A stretch of 64,000 bases of DNA from an uncultured Actinomycetes bacterium (GTDB lineage Bacteria > Actinomycetota > Acidimicrobiia > Acidimicrobiales > Microtrichaceae): NCBI GenBank assembly GCA_903852755.1, contig CAINRS010000001.1, positions 1 to 64,000 of the forward strand. Reading direction: 5' to 3'. The notes beneath the pieces are model-generated. The model worked only from the letters and a program-made list of their open reading frames with translations, searched no databases and was not told where the DNA came from. A program made the translations under genes and the position numbers. Position 1 is the first letter of the stretch; every line of letters starts with the position of its first letter. Below, in pieces: positions 33,599 to 41,647 of the stretch.

Positions 33599-35182
33599 TC
33601 AGGACCCGAGTCGCGCCCGGAGGGCGACCTTGTCGACCTTGCCCGCTGGGACGAGCGGCAGAGCCTCGAGCACCTCGACGCGACGGGGCACCTTGTAGTT
33701 GGCCATGCGCTCCCGGGCCCAGGCGATGAGTTCGTCCGGATCGATGGTCGTCCCGGGGACGGGGACCACGAATGCGGCGCCGACCTCGCCGAGACGGTCG
33801 TCGGGGACGCCGACGACGGCGACCTGCCCCACGGCCGGGTGCGAGGCGAGGGACTGCTCGATCTCTGCCGGGTAGGCGTTGAACCCGCCGACGATGAACA
33901 TGTCCTTGAGTCGGTCCGTGATGCGCAGGTACCCCCGGTCGTCGAGGTTCCCGAGATCGCCCGTGTGGAGCCAGCCGTCGGCGTCGACTGCCTCGGCGGT
34001 GGCGCCGGGGTCGTCGAGGTAGCCGCGCATCACCACGTAGCCGCGCACCACGATCTCGCCGATCTCACCGGCCGGGACCGGTTCGCCGGACGGGTCGACC
34101 ACGGCGACCTCGACGTCGGGTATGGCGCGACCCGAGGTGGTGGCGATGGTCTCGGGGTCGTCGTCGTGGCGGCACATGGTGGCGATGCCGGACGACTCCG
34201 TCAGCCCGTACCCCGTGACCACGGTGTCGAAGCCGAGGACCGAGCGCATGTCGAGGATGAGCTGCACCGGGATCACCGCTGCGCCCGTCACGGCGAGCCG
34301 GAGGGTCGACAACCGGGTGGGGTCGAGGCCCGGGTCGAGGAGCATGCTCTGGTAGATCGCCGGTGGACCCGGCAGGACCGTGATCCGGTCACGTTCGATC
34401 CGCTCGACGATCGCCGGGACGTCGAACACCGCGTGCGGCAGGTTGACGGCGCCCCGGAGCAGGCACGCGAGGATCCCGGCGTTCAACCCGAAGCTGTGGA
34501 AGTACGGGTTGACCACGAGGTAGCGGTCCCCGGCGCGCAGGCCCACCACCTCGGCCCAGGTGTCGAACCCGCGGCAGACGGCGCCGTGGGTGAGTTCCAC
34601 ACCCTTCGGCCGTCCGGTCGTGCCCGACGTGAAGATGAGGTGGCACAGGTCGTCGGACTCCACCGCGGCGGCCATCCGGCGGATCTCGTCCCGGTCGACC
34701 GACTCGCCCGACACCAGGAACTCCTCGAACGTGGCGACGCCCTCGCGGCTCGGACCCCGGAGCGACACGACGCTCCCCAGGTCCGGGAGCTCGGGGCGTC
34801 CGTCGGGACCATCGAGGAGCAGGGACACGTAGTCGGTGTCGAGGAAGTCGGTCACGGTGAACAGCACCCGGACCCGGGCACGGCCGAGCAGCTCGGCCGC
34901 CTCGGGCCCCCGGTACCGGGTGTTGACGGGGACCAGGACGCAGCCGACGTGGTGGACGGCGAGCGCTGCGACCACCCACTCCCAGCAGTTCGGTCCCCAC
35001 ACGGCGACACGGTCACCGGCTGTGACCCCCGAGGCCACGAGTCCGGCGGCGGCCTCCTCGACACGGTCGAGCAGCTCGGCGTGGGTCAGGCTGACCGCTC
35101 CGTCGGTCAGGGCCTCCTGCTCACCGTGGGCGGCCACGGCGCTGAGCAGCACCGCAGGGATCGTGGTCGGTACGTCGGACAC
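33599..35182 (-). CDS. AMP-forming acyl-CoA ligase (FadD-like)
   Basis: The 527-residue enzyme has the AMP-binding signature TSGTTGRPKG, the GYGLTESSG adenine-binding motif, the YLDDPGATAEAVDADGW-like hinge and the C-terminal lysine region KVDKV. It would convert a carboxylate to an acyl-CoA via acyl-AMP. It resembles medium- or steroid-type FadD enzymes. GTG at 35182 lies six bases from TAACCT, and the gene heads the minus-strand operon with a CaiB-like gene, a DNA-repair gene and a lipase. Confidence 0.9.
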   Translation of the reverse strand: MSDVPTTIPAVLLSAVAAHGEQEALTDGAVSLTHAELLDRVEEAAAGLVASGVTAGDRVAVWGPNCWEWVVAALAVHHVGCVLVPVNTRYRGPEAAELLGRARVRVLFTVTDFLDTDYVSLLLDGPDGRPELPDLGSVVSLRGPSREGVATFEEFLVSGESVDRDEIRRMAAAVESDDLCHLIFTSGTTGRPKGVELTHGAVCRGFDTWAEVVGLRAGDRYLVVNPYFHSFGLNAGILACLLRGAVNLPHAVFDVPAIVERIERDRITVLPGPPAIYQSMLLDPGLDPTRLSTLRLAVTGAAVIPVQLILDMRSVLGFDTVVTGYGLTESSGIATMCRHDDDPETIATTSGRAIPDVEVAVVDPSGEPVPAGEIGEIVVRGYVVMRGYLDDPGATAEAVDADGWLHTGDLGNLDDRGYLRITDRLKDMFIVGGFNAYPAEIEQSLASHPAVGQVAVVGVPDDRLGEVGAAFVVPVPGTTIDPDELIAWARERMANYKVPRRVEVLEALPLVPAGKVDKVALRARLGS

Positions 35183-35188
35183 GGATCG

Positions 35189-35209
35189 AGGTTACCGGGA
35201 CGGTAGGGT
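35189..35209. promoter_or_regulatory. back-to-back leaderless promoters TAACCT and TAGGGT
   Basis: On the minus strand TAACCT (35189-35194) is six bases before the GTG of the ligase gene. On the plus strand TAGGGT (35204-35209) is six bases before the GTG of the small membrane protein gene. The two starts are only 33 bases apart. Confidence 0.5.
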
Positions 35210-35215
35210 GCTCCC

Positions 35216-35398
35216 GTGGGTAGCAGCGGCGGGAAACCCCGCAAGCCGGGCCAGCACCACCTCCCGAAGGTGGGCAGCAAGGCCAACGAGGCCTACGAGA
35301 TGCGCGAGCGCCGGCGCGAGGTCTTCGGTCCGCTCCCGATCGCGATCATCGCCGTGCTGATCGTGGTGGTGTTCCTCGCGTGGATCGCCATCACCTGA
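35216..35398 (+). CDS. small single-pass membrane protein
   Basis: The 60-residue product has a basic, glycine- and lysine-rich N-terminus (GSSGGKPRKPGQHHLPKV), a charged helix and one C-terminal hydrophobic segment (LPIAIIAVLIVVVFLAWIAI). It is probably a tail-anchored inner-membrane protein. I know no function. A leaderless promoter precedes it. It may be co-transcribed with the inhibitor gene 26 bases on, although a second -10 box lies between them. Confidence 0.65.
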   Translation: MGSSGGKPRKPGQHHLPKVGSKANEAYEMRERRREVFGPLPIAIIAVLIVVVFLAWIAIT

Positions 35399-35412
35399 TC
35401 GGATCCGGACCG

Positions 35413-35418
35413 TAGGAT
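35413..35418 (+). promoter_or_regulatory. -10 box TAGGAT, leaderless promoter
   Basis: TAGGAT is followed by six bases and the ATG at 35425. Confidence 0.5.
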
Positions 35419-35424
35419 CCGAAC

Positions 35425-35916
35425 ATGCCCAACCACGCGCCCTCGTTCGCCGCCCGGTACCGAGACCTACGTCGACGCGTGGGTGTCGCCCTGGCTGCCA
35501 CGGCGGTCGTGGCCGGCGCGGTGGTCACGGGGTGCAGCAGCGGTTCGGACGGTTCCGCGACCACGACCACGGAGGCGACCGTGACCACGAGTGCTGACGA
35601 CGGGGGTGAGGTCGTCACGGAGCCCGGGCCCGTGACCGTGGGCGTGGGGGAGCAGGTGACGCTGGAGCTCCGGTCCAACCCGACCACGGGCTACTCCTGG
35701 GAGTTGACCGCTGCACCCGACACGTCGGTGGTGCGGGTGGTCTCGGACGAGTACGTCCCACCGGCCGAGCAGATCCCCGGCGCGGGCGGCTCGCAACGCA
35801 TCGTGGTCGAGGGGGTCTCGCCGGGGACTGCGACGCTCGACTTCGGGTACCTGCGCCCGTGGGAGAGCGGCACCCCGCCTGCGGAGACGGCCTCGTTCCA
35901 GTTCACCGTGACCTGA
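35425..35916 (+). CDS. chagasin-family (I42) protease-inhibitor lipoprotein
   Basis: The 163-residue product has a signal sequence with lipobox VTGC, a Thr/Ser-rich linker, and a chagasin-like beta domain (about 75-163). The loops that chagasin uses to block papain-like cysteine proteases are visible: NPTTGYSW and YLRPWE, with a GAGGSQ loop between. Bacterial relatives are common in actinobacteria and may guard against proteases of other organisms. Its membrane anchoring places it outside. No target protease gene is nearby. Confidence 0.85.
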   Translation: MPNHAPSFAARYRDLRRRVGVALAATAVVAGAVVTGCSSGSDGSATTTTEATVTTSADDGGEVVTEPGPVTVGVGEQVTLELRSNPTTGYSWELTAAPDTSVVRVVSDEYVPPAEQIPGAGGSQRIVVEGVSPGTATLDFGYLRPWESGTPPAETASFQFTVT

Positions 35917-35963
35917 TCCCGACCCGGAACCGGGGCGTCGGAACTGGACACGGCCCGCTGGGC

Positions 35964-36833
35964 TCAGTCCTCGTGGGGGACGCCGAGTCCGCCCGCCAGT
36001 CGGGCCCGGGCGAGCTGGGCCAGCGGGAGCTCCAGCCCCAGCTCCTCGGCTCGGCCGAGTGCCAGGTCGAGGTCCTTCTCTCCGAGCGTGCGGACGTGGA
36101 CCATCGTCTCGTACCAGTCGTCGCCGGGCTGGAGCGGCTCGGTGGTGCGACGCAACATGATCGAGCCGGGTCCGCCGGTGACCGCATCGGAGTGCCGAAC
36201 GATCCGGCTGAGGTCGGACAGGTCGACCCCGGCGGCCTCGGCGAGCGCCTGGGCCTCGGACGCCGCGGTGAAGGCGACGAAGTGCAGCAGGTTGCGAGCC
36301 AGCTTGGCGACGGTGCCGTGTCCGACCGGCCCGAACCTGACGACGAGGTCGGCGAAGGTGGACCACGGGGGCCGCACTGCGTCGATGGCGTCCTCGTCGC
36401 CCCCGGCCAGGACGGCCAGGCGACCCTCGGCCGCGCCGATGAAGCCCCCGGAGACCGGTGCGTCGACCAACCGGACCCCGGCGGACTCGGCGAGCTCCGC
36501 CAGCTCGACGGCGGTCCCGACCTCGATGGTGGAGTGGACGCCCACGACGGCGCCGGGTCGCAGGGTCTCGAGGAGCTCGTCGAGCACGGTGCGAACCTGC
36601 CGGTCGTCGAGGACCATGACCGAGACCGCCGAACACGAGCGGCCGACCTCGCGAGCGGACGATGCCACCTCTGCGCCCCGTTCGGCCAGCGGTGCGACCC
36701 TGGTTGCGTCGAGGTCGCAGACCACGAGCCCCGCCGGCCACTCGAGCAGGCGTTCGGCCATGGGCGCGCCGATGTTGCCGAGTCCGATGAACCCGTACGG
36801 CCCGTCGGGGGGTGGAGCAGCTGCGGCGGCCAT
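35964..36833 (-). CDS. NAD(P)-dependent beta-hydroxyacid dehydrogenase
   Basis: The 289-residue protein belongs to the 3-hydroxyisobutyrate dehydrogenase family: GFIGLGNIGAPMAERL cofactor motif, DAPVSGGFIGA substrate loop, and a C-terminal helical domain with the catalytic-type lysine in GHGTVAKLARNLL. It oxidises a beta-hydroxy acid or reduces an imine. ATG at 36833 shares one base with the upstream stop (TGATG). It is the last gene of the cyp51 operon; the mycobacterial version of that locus does not obviously have it in this place. Confidence 0.85.
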   Translation of the reverse strand: MAAAAAPPPDGPYGFIGLGNIGAPMAERLLEWPAGLVVCDLDATRVAPLAERGAEVASSAREVGRSCSAVSVMVLDDRQVRTVLDELLETLRPGAVVGVHSTIEVGTAVELAELAESAGVRLVDAPVSGGFIGAAEGRLAVLAGGDEDAIDAVRPPWSTFADLVVRFGPVGHGTVAKLARNLLHFVAFTAASEAQALAEAAGVDLSDLSRIVRHSDAVTGGPGSIMLRRTTEPLQPGDDWYETMVHVRTLGEKDLDLALGRAEELGLELPLAQLARARLAGGLGVPHED

Positions 36834-37405
36834 CACGCGACCGGTCCGTCGACGTCGGGCCAGACTGGCGCCGGGGCCCGGCCGATCGGGTAGTGGCCCG
36901 GGAGGTCCTGTGACAGCGACCGCTCCATGCGGGCGGTCATGCCCTCCGACAGCGTGCCGTCGGCCATCATCTCGAGGAACAGCGCCGTCGCGTTCCCGAA
37001 GTCGAAGAAGTCGCGCTGCCAGGCCCACCGGAAGTCGCCGGCGTACCCGAACCACGACCCACCGATGCCGCCGACCTCGTAGCGGCGACCGTCGTCCGTC
37101 TCGGCGACCTGCTTCCAGAGTCCGATCACCTGGCCGATCCGGTCATCGACGAGCACGTGCTGGTAGGGGTAGACCCAGCCGTCGAGGCCCCCCATCTCGA
37201 GGCCCAGCGCGATGCGTCGGATCTCCTCCCGGCCGACGGCCATGAAGTCCTCTCGTGGCCCGAAGTTCCACCCGTACGTGGCATCCTCGGTGTACATGTC
37301 GGCGAGCGGACCCCAGTCGCCCGCCACCTCGCAGTCGCGGTTCGCCTGCAGCCACCGCTGCACCATCTCGTCCATCTCGTCTCGGTCGAAGGTGGGCACG
37401 GTCAC
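36833..37405 (-). CDS. SnoaL/NTF2-like protein of the cyp51 operon
   Basis: The 190-residue protein has an NTF2/SnoaL-like start (RWLQANRDCEVAGDWGPLADMYTEDATYGW) and follows the fold's alternation of helix and sheet. A C-terminal extension from about 130 is rich in aromatic and charged residues. SnoaL-like proteins include isomerases, dehydratases and ketosteroid-isomerase relatives, which would suit a sterol locus. The gene lies between ferredoxin and dehydrogenase genes with overlapping junctions at both ends. Catalytic residues cannot be assigned. Confidence 0.7.
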   Translation of the reverse strand: MTVPTFDRDEMDEMVQRWLQANRDCEVAGDWGPLADMYTEDATYGWNFGPREDFMAVGREEIRRIALGLEMGGLDGWVYPYQHVLVDDRIGQVIGLWKQVAETDDGRRYEVGGIGGSWFGYAGDFRWAWQRDFFDFGNATALFLEMMADGTLSEGMTARMERSLSQDLPGHYPIGRAPAPVWPDVDGPVA

Positions 37406-37602
37406 TCCTCGGTGATGTGGATCGCCCGGGTGGGGCAGTAGCGGACGGCGAGCTCGACAGCGGGGCGCAGGTCCTCCGGGGGCGAGGTGTCCAGGACGGT
37501 CAGGATGCCGTCACGCGACACCGCGAAGACCTGGGGAGCCTCCGACTCGCACACCCCGTGCCCCTGACACAGATCGGCGTCGAGCGTGATCGCCCAGCTC
37601 AC
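37402..37602 (-). CDS. CxxHxxC-type [3Fe-4S] ferredoxin of the cyp51 operon
   Basis: The 66-residue protein has CQGHGVC near residue 12 and a final YCPTRAI, the layout of P450-partner ferredoxins, again with histidine inside the first motif. GTG at 37602 overlaps the CYP51 stop as GTGA. In Mycobacterium tuberculosis the ferredoxin Rv0763c is next to cyp51 in the same order, and that pair works together, so this one is the likely electron donor of the CYP51 enzyme. Confidence 0.9.
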   Translation of the reverse strand: MSWAITLDADLCQGHGVCESEAPQVFAVSRDGILTVLDTSPPEDLRPAVELAVRYCPTRAIHITEE

Positions 37603-38990
37603 GTGGTCGCTCCCGCGCCACCGGGCCCTGCCTCCGGTCGGCGCTCCCAGCGCACCTCGCAGGGTTGTGCGAGTTGGACGACCATCTTGGAGTGGTCGGC
37701 CCGGTAGGAGTCCGGTGCCTGGGCGAGCTCGAAGCGGTAGCGGGTGAGCAGCAGGGCGAAGATCGCCTTGAGCTGCATCATGGCGAACGCAGCACCGACG
37801 CACCGGTGCCGACCCGCACCGAACGGGATCCAGTCCCACGGGTTGACCACGTCCTCCTCCCGGGGCGGGAGGTAGCGGTGCAGGTCGAAGCGGTCCGGTT
37901 CCCCGAACGCGTCGTCGAGCCGGTTGGACACGGCGGGGGAGGCACCGACCAGATCGCCGGCCGGCACCGACCGGCCCAGGACCTCGAGGTCGCGCTGGGC
38001 GACCCGCAGCAGCAGGATCAGCGGCGGGTGGAGTCGCAGGGCCTCCTTGATGGCGGATTCGAGCAGCGGCATCTCGCGCAGCGCCTGGTAGGTGAGGTCG
38101 GCGCCGCCCGCGGCCAGACGGTCCTGCTCGTCGACCACCTCCTGGAACTGGTCGGGGTGCCGGAGCAGCTCGAGCAGGGTCCAGGCGGCCGTGGTGGAGG
38201 TGGTGTGGTGACCGGCGAACATCATCGCGATGAACATCCCGGTCACGACGTCCGCGTCGAACTGCAGTTCCCCGTCGTCGCGTCGGATCGACAGCAGCAC
38301 GTCGAGCAGATCCCGGTCGTCGCCCTCCGCAGGGGCGCCCGCCAGCCGTTCGTCCATCACGTCGGCGACCAGTTCGACGAGCGCCGCCCGTGACTCGTCC
38401 CGTCGGCGGAAGCTCTCGATGTCGGCGTAGGGGTCGACGAAGGCCAGGGCATCCGTGCCCCGCTCGAGGTCGTGGTACAGCCGGGCGAAGCGATCGTCGA
38501 GCGAGCTGCGGAACTTCCTGCCGATCAGGCACGAGCTCGACGTGTAGATGGTCAGCTCCGCGAAGAAGTCGAGCAGGTCCACCTGCCCGGAACCGGCAGC
38601 GTCCCAGTCCGAGACCATCTCCTGCACCTCCCGGGCGATCGTCTCGGCGTGCCCGCGCATGTAGCGGTCGCGGAGCGCCTGGTTGTGGAGCATCTCCCGT
38701 CGTCGCTCCGGGCTGGCGTCGAACACCACACCCTCGCCGAAGATCGGGGTCATGAACGGGTAGGCCTCGGCCTGGTCGAGATCCTCGTCGGGAGCGCGGA
38801 AGTACCACTCGTTGGCTGCAGCGCCCGAGACGACCACGACCCGGCGTCCGGCCAGGTCGAACGATCCGACGGGTCCGCACTCCGTCCGCAACCGGGTGAG
38901 GAGTCCGATGGGGTCGGACCTGAGCTCACCGAGGTGGCCGGATTCCTCGGTGCGGCCCGACACCTCCGGGACTGCCGCAGCGCCGGTCAC
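37599..38990 (-). CDS. cyp51: sterol 14-alpha-demethylase, CYP51 family
   Basis: The 463-residue P450 carries diagnostic CYP51 motifs: YPFMTPIFGEGVVF (77-90), DFFAELTIYTSSSCLIG, FAGHHTT in the I-helix (258-264), ExxR at 316-319 and GAGRHRCVGAAFA with heme Cys397. I recognise these as near-identical to remembered stretches of the M. tuberculosis enzyme. CYP51 removes the 14-alpha-methyl group of lanosterol-type sterols. Whether this organism makes sterols or modifies imported ones is unknown. GTG at 38990 overlaps the SDR stop. Ser/Thr changes after HHTT (HHTTSTTAAW) are the main variation seen. Confidence 0.9.
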   Translation of the reverse strand: MTGAAAVPEVSGRTEESGHLGELRSDPIGLLTRLRTECGPVGSFDLAGRRVVVVSGAAANEWYFRAPDEDLDQAEAYPFMTPIFGEGVVFDASPERRREMLHNQALRDRYMRGHAETIAREVQEMVSDWDAAGSGQVDLLDFFAELTIYTSSSCLIGRKFRSSLDDRFARLYHDLERGTDALAFVDPYADIESFRRRDESRAALVELVADVMDERLAGAPAEGDDRDLLDVLLSIRRDDGELQFDADVVTGMFIAMMFAGHHTTSTTAAWTLLELLRHPDQFQEVVDEQDRLAAGGADLTYQALREMPLLESAIKEALRLHPPLILLLRVAQRDLEVLGRSVPAGDLVGASPAVSNRLDDAFGEPDRFDLHRYLPPREEDVVNPWDWIPFGAGRHRCVGAAFAMMQLKAIFALLLTRYRFELAQAPDSYRADHSKMVVQLAQPCEVRWERRPEAGPGGAGATT

Positions 38991-39793
38991 GGTGCACCGC
39001 CGTCCGGTTCGTCGACCGGGCGCAGGGGGGCCTCGGGCTCGACCTCGATCAGCGTCAGGTTGGTTCCGGGTGGCTGGGTGGCGGCGACGACGACGGCGCC
39101 GGCCACGGCCTCTGCGCTCAGGTAGCCGGCGTGGCGGACCAACCCCCACCGTCGCCACTCGTCGAGCACCGGGGTGAGCACCTCTGGTTCCCAGTCCATG
39201 CCCATGCCGGTCAACGTCGGACCCGGTCGGACGATCGACGCCCGCACGCCGGTCCCCTCGAGCTCCATCTGCAGCGCCCGCGCCATGCCCTCGAGTCCCC
39301 ACTTGGAGCTGACGTAGGACGACATGAGCGGTCGCGGGAGCCGGACCACGTCCGAGGTGACGAACACCAGGTCACCGCGTCGCCGCCGGACCATCCCCGG
39401 GCTGAGACCGGCGACGAGTCGCTGGGCCCCGAGCAGGTTGACCTGCACCTGTGCAGCGAAGTCCGCGGGTGGGGTGTCGATCGTCGACTCCGGCAGGACG
39501 TCACCGGCGCAGGAGACCAGGATGTCCACCTCTCCGAGCAGCTCGACCGACCGTTCCGAGAAGGCGTCGATGCCGGAGGGGTCGAGCAGGTCGAGCGGGG
39601 CGACGTCGGCCGATCCGCCGGCTCTGCGGATCTGCTCGGCGGTCGCCTCGCAGCGTTCGACGCGCCGTGCTCCCAGCAGGACGGGGTGGCCGAGTGCGGC
39701 CAGGGCGACGGCGGTCGCCGCTCCGATGCCGGACGACGCACCGGTGATGACGGCGGGTCGTTCAGCAGCGGGGAGCTGGACCCGGTCGCTCAC
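38987..39793 (-). CDS. SDR oxidoreductase of the cyp51 operon
   Basis: The 268-residue SDR has the cofactor loop TGASSGIG, the LVSCAGD element, the VFVTSDV segment with a catalytic serine and YVSSK. It sits exactly where M. tuberculosis has the SDR Rv0765c, between two P450 genes, and may oxidise or reduce the sterol-derived alcohol or ketone. Both junctions are GTGA overlaps, so its expression is tied to the two P450s. Confidence 0.88.
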   Translation of the reverse strand: MSDRVQLPAAERPAVITGASSGIGAATAVALAALGHPVLLGARRVERCEATAEQIRRAGGSADVAPLDLLDPSGIDAFSERSVELLGEVDILVSCAGDVLPESTIDTPPADFAAQVQVNLLGAQRLVAGLSPGMVRRRRGDLVFVTSDVVRLPRPLMSSYVSSKWGLEGMARALQMELEGTGVRASIVRPGPTLTGMGMDWEPEVLTPVLDEWRRWGLVRHAGYLSAEAVAGAVVVAATQPPGTNLTLIEVEPEAPLRPVDEPDGGAP

Positions 39794-40998
39794 CGTGCCA
39801 CCACGGTGGTCGGCAGGTGGGCGAAGCCCCGGACGTTGATGGAGTGGAACCGCACGGCGTCCTCCTCGTGCACCTCGTAGTCGGCGATCCGTGATCGGAC
39901 CTCCGCGAGGCAGATCCGGGCCTCGAGCCGGGCCAGCGACGCCCCCAGGCAGAAGTGGCGCCCGACCCCGAAGCTGACGAGCGCCGAGGGGTCGCGCAGC
40001 AGGTCGTAGCGGTCCGGGTCGGTGAACACCGTCTCGTCACGGTTCGCCGAACCGACGAGCAGCAGCGCGGTGTCCCCGGGTTCCAGCACGGCGCCGTGGA
40101 GTTCGGTCCGTTCGGTCACGAGTCGGGTCAGCATCTGGGTGGATGCGTCGTAGCGGAGCGTCTCCTCGACCCACTGCTCGATCCCGTCCCCGCCGGCCGG
40201 GTCACTCCCGTCGCCGAGGGCGATCGCCCTCGCATCGGGGAACCTCCAGGCCCAGAACCACGCGTTCGCCAGCAGCTTGGTGGTGGTCTCGTTGCCCGCC
40301 ACGACCATGAGGAACAGGAACGCCGTGATCTCGTCGTCGGTGAGTCGGTCGCCGTCGATCTCGGCGTCGATGAGCGCCGAGGTCAGGTCGTCGGTGCGCC
40401 GACGCCGACGCTCCGAGATCATGTCGGCGTAGTACCCGGCGAGCGTCAGCGCCGCCTCGACCCCGGCGGCGGGGACGTCCTGCACGCCCTCCTCCCGGTG
40501 GACGAGCAGGTCGGCGAGCCGTCGGAGTTCGGCCCGGTCCGGACCCGGTACACCCATGAGCTCCGAGATCACGTCCATCGGCAGCAGTCCGGCGAAGTCG
40601 CCGACGAAGTCGAACGTCCCTCGTTCGAGCGCAGCGTCGAGGTGGCCGACGGTCAGCGTCCGGATCCGGTCCTCGAGCTCGACCACCCGCCGAGGGGTGA
40701 ACCCGCGCGAGACGAGCGCCCGCATCCGGGTGTGCCGGGGCGGGTCCATGGCGAGGAACGACATCGTGCGGTGGGCGTGGGGACCCGAGGCCGCCGGGTC
40801 CAGGCTGACGCCGTGGGAGTTGGAGAACCGCGCCGAGTCCCGGAACGCGGCCGTCACGTCGGCGTGGCGGGAGAGTGCCCAGAACCCGAGCTCGTCGTTG
40901 CGGTACACCGGCGACTCGGCCCGGAGCCTGCGGTACGTGGGGTACGGGTCCTCGTGGATCTCGTAGTCGTACGGGTTGTAGCGGAGCGTCCCGGTCAC
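39790..40998 (-). CDS. cytochrome P450, CYP123-like position
   Basis: The 402-residue P450 has the I-helix MVVAGNETTTKLLANA, ExxR in EETLRYDAST and the heme loop FGVGRHFCLG. Its start RYNPYDYEIHEDPYPTYRRL is typical of actinobacterial soluble P450s. It lies where M. tuberculosis has Rv0766c (CYP123). I assign it by position and general form, not by family identity. GTG at 40998 overlaps the tetR stop. It probably shares the operon ferredoxin with CYP51. Confidence 0.85.
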   Translation of the reverse strand: MTGTLRYNPYDYEIHEDPYPTYRRLRAESPVYRNDELGFWALSRHADVTAAFRDSARFSNSHGVSLDPAASGPHAHRTMSFLAMDPPRHTRMRALVSRGFTPRRVVELEDRIRTLTVGHLDAALERGTFDFVGDFAGLLPMDVISELMGVPGPDRAELRRLADLLVHREEGVQDVPAAGVEAALTLAGYYADMISERRRRRTDDLTSALIDAEIDGDRLTDDEITAFLFLMVVAGNETTTKLLANAWFWAWRFPDARAIALGDGSDPAGGDGIEQWVEETLRYDASTQMLTRLVTERTELHGAVLEPGDTALLLVGSANRDETVFTDPDRYDLLRDPSALVSFGVGRHFCLGASLARLEARICLAEVRSRIADYEVHEEDAVRFHSINVRGFAHLPTTVVAR

Positions 40999-41573
40999 GC
41001 AGCCTCCTCGGACAGGATGATCGACGTGGCGACGGCGAGCCGGTCGGGCAGGTCCCGGTAGTCCAGGTAGCCCATCCCGGCCTGGAGCATCGCCCCGGAG
41101 AACACGAGTCCGAGCACCGCGAGGCGCTCGTCGTCGATGGTGTCGGGGTGGGCGCGACGGATCCGGTCGGCGATCTCGGCCCCGATGGCGTCCCGCAGCC
41201 TGGCGACCTCGGGGTCGTCGGCGAGGAGCGCCACGGTGCACGCAGCGGCGAGCTCGGGTTCGTCCGCCACCAGCGTGGCCACGGCACCGAGCGCGGCAGC
41301 GACCCGGTCGGCGGAGGCGTCGCCGGTCGACCCCGGCGATGGCAGCGCCGCCAGTCGCTGCCGGAACACCTCGGCGACCAAGTGGTCCCGGGACGCGAAG
41401 TACGTGTACGCGGTCGCCGGGGAGACGCCGGCCCGGGCCGCCACCCGGCGGACGGTCAGCCGCTCGGCAGGTCGGCTCCGGAGCTCCTCCACCGTGGCGG
41501 TGACCAGACGGGCGACGGTGTCGGCCTGACGACCGCTCAGGGCTCGACGGGGGACCGCCAGTGAACTGGACAT
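40995..41573 (-). CDS. TetR-family regulator of the cyp51 operon
   Basis: The 192-residue regulator has an N-terminal TetR helix-turn-helix (LTVRRVAARAGVSPATAYTYF, about 38-58) and a helical ligand-binding part. It heads the operon and occupies the position of Rv0767c of M. tuberculosis. ATG at 41573 lies inside a perfect palindrome (41566-41581), so binding there would block its own start and the whole operon. It is the obvious candidate for autorepression with release by a sterol or related ligand. No ribosome-binding site is visible upstream of the ATG. Confidence 0.85.
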   Translation of the reverse strand: MSSSLAVPRRALSGRQADTVARLVTATVEELRSRPAERLTVRRVAARAGVSPATAYTYFASRDHLVAEVFRQRLAALPSPGSTGDASADRVAAALGAVATLVADEPELAAACTVALLADDPEVARLRDAIGAEIADRIRRAHPDTIDDERLAVLGLVFSGAMLQAGMGYLDYRDLPDRLAVATSIILSEEAA

Positions 41574-41592
41574 GTGTCCAGACAGTAGTCTG
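41566..41592. promoter_or_regulatory. palindromic operator at the tetR start
   Basis: CTGGACA-TG-TGTCCAG is a perfect palindrome with 7-bp arms (41566-41581), covering the ATG of tetR. It overlaps a second inverted repeat CAGAC-AGTA-GTCTG (41579-41592) towards the divergent gene. The pair lies in the short region shared by both promoters, so it probably controls both. Confidence 0.7.
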
Positions 41593-41647
41593 ATCCGGTC
41601 GGCGCGGCGAACCGTTCGCCGTCGAGCGACGGGGGACGAGGCGGCGG

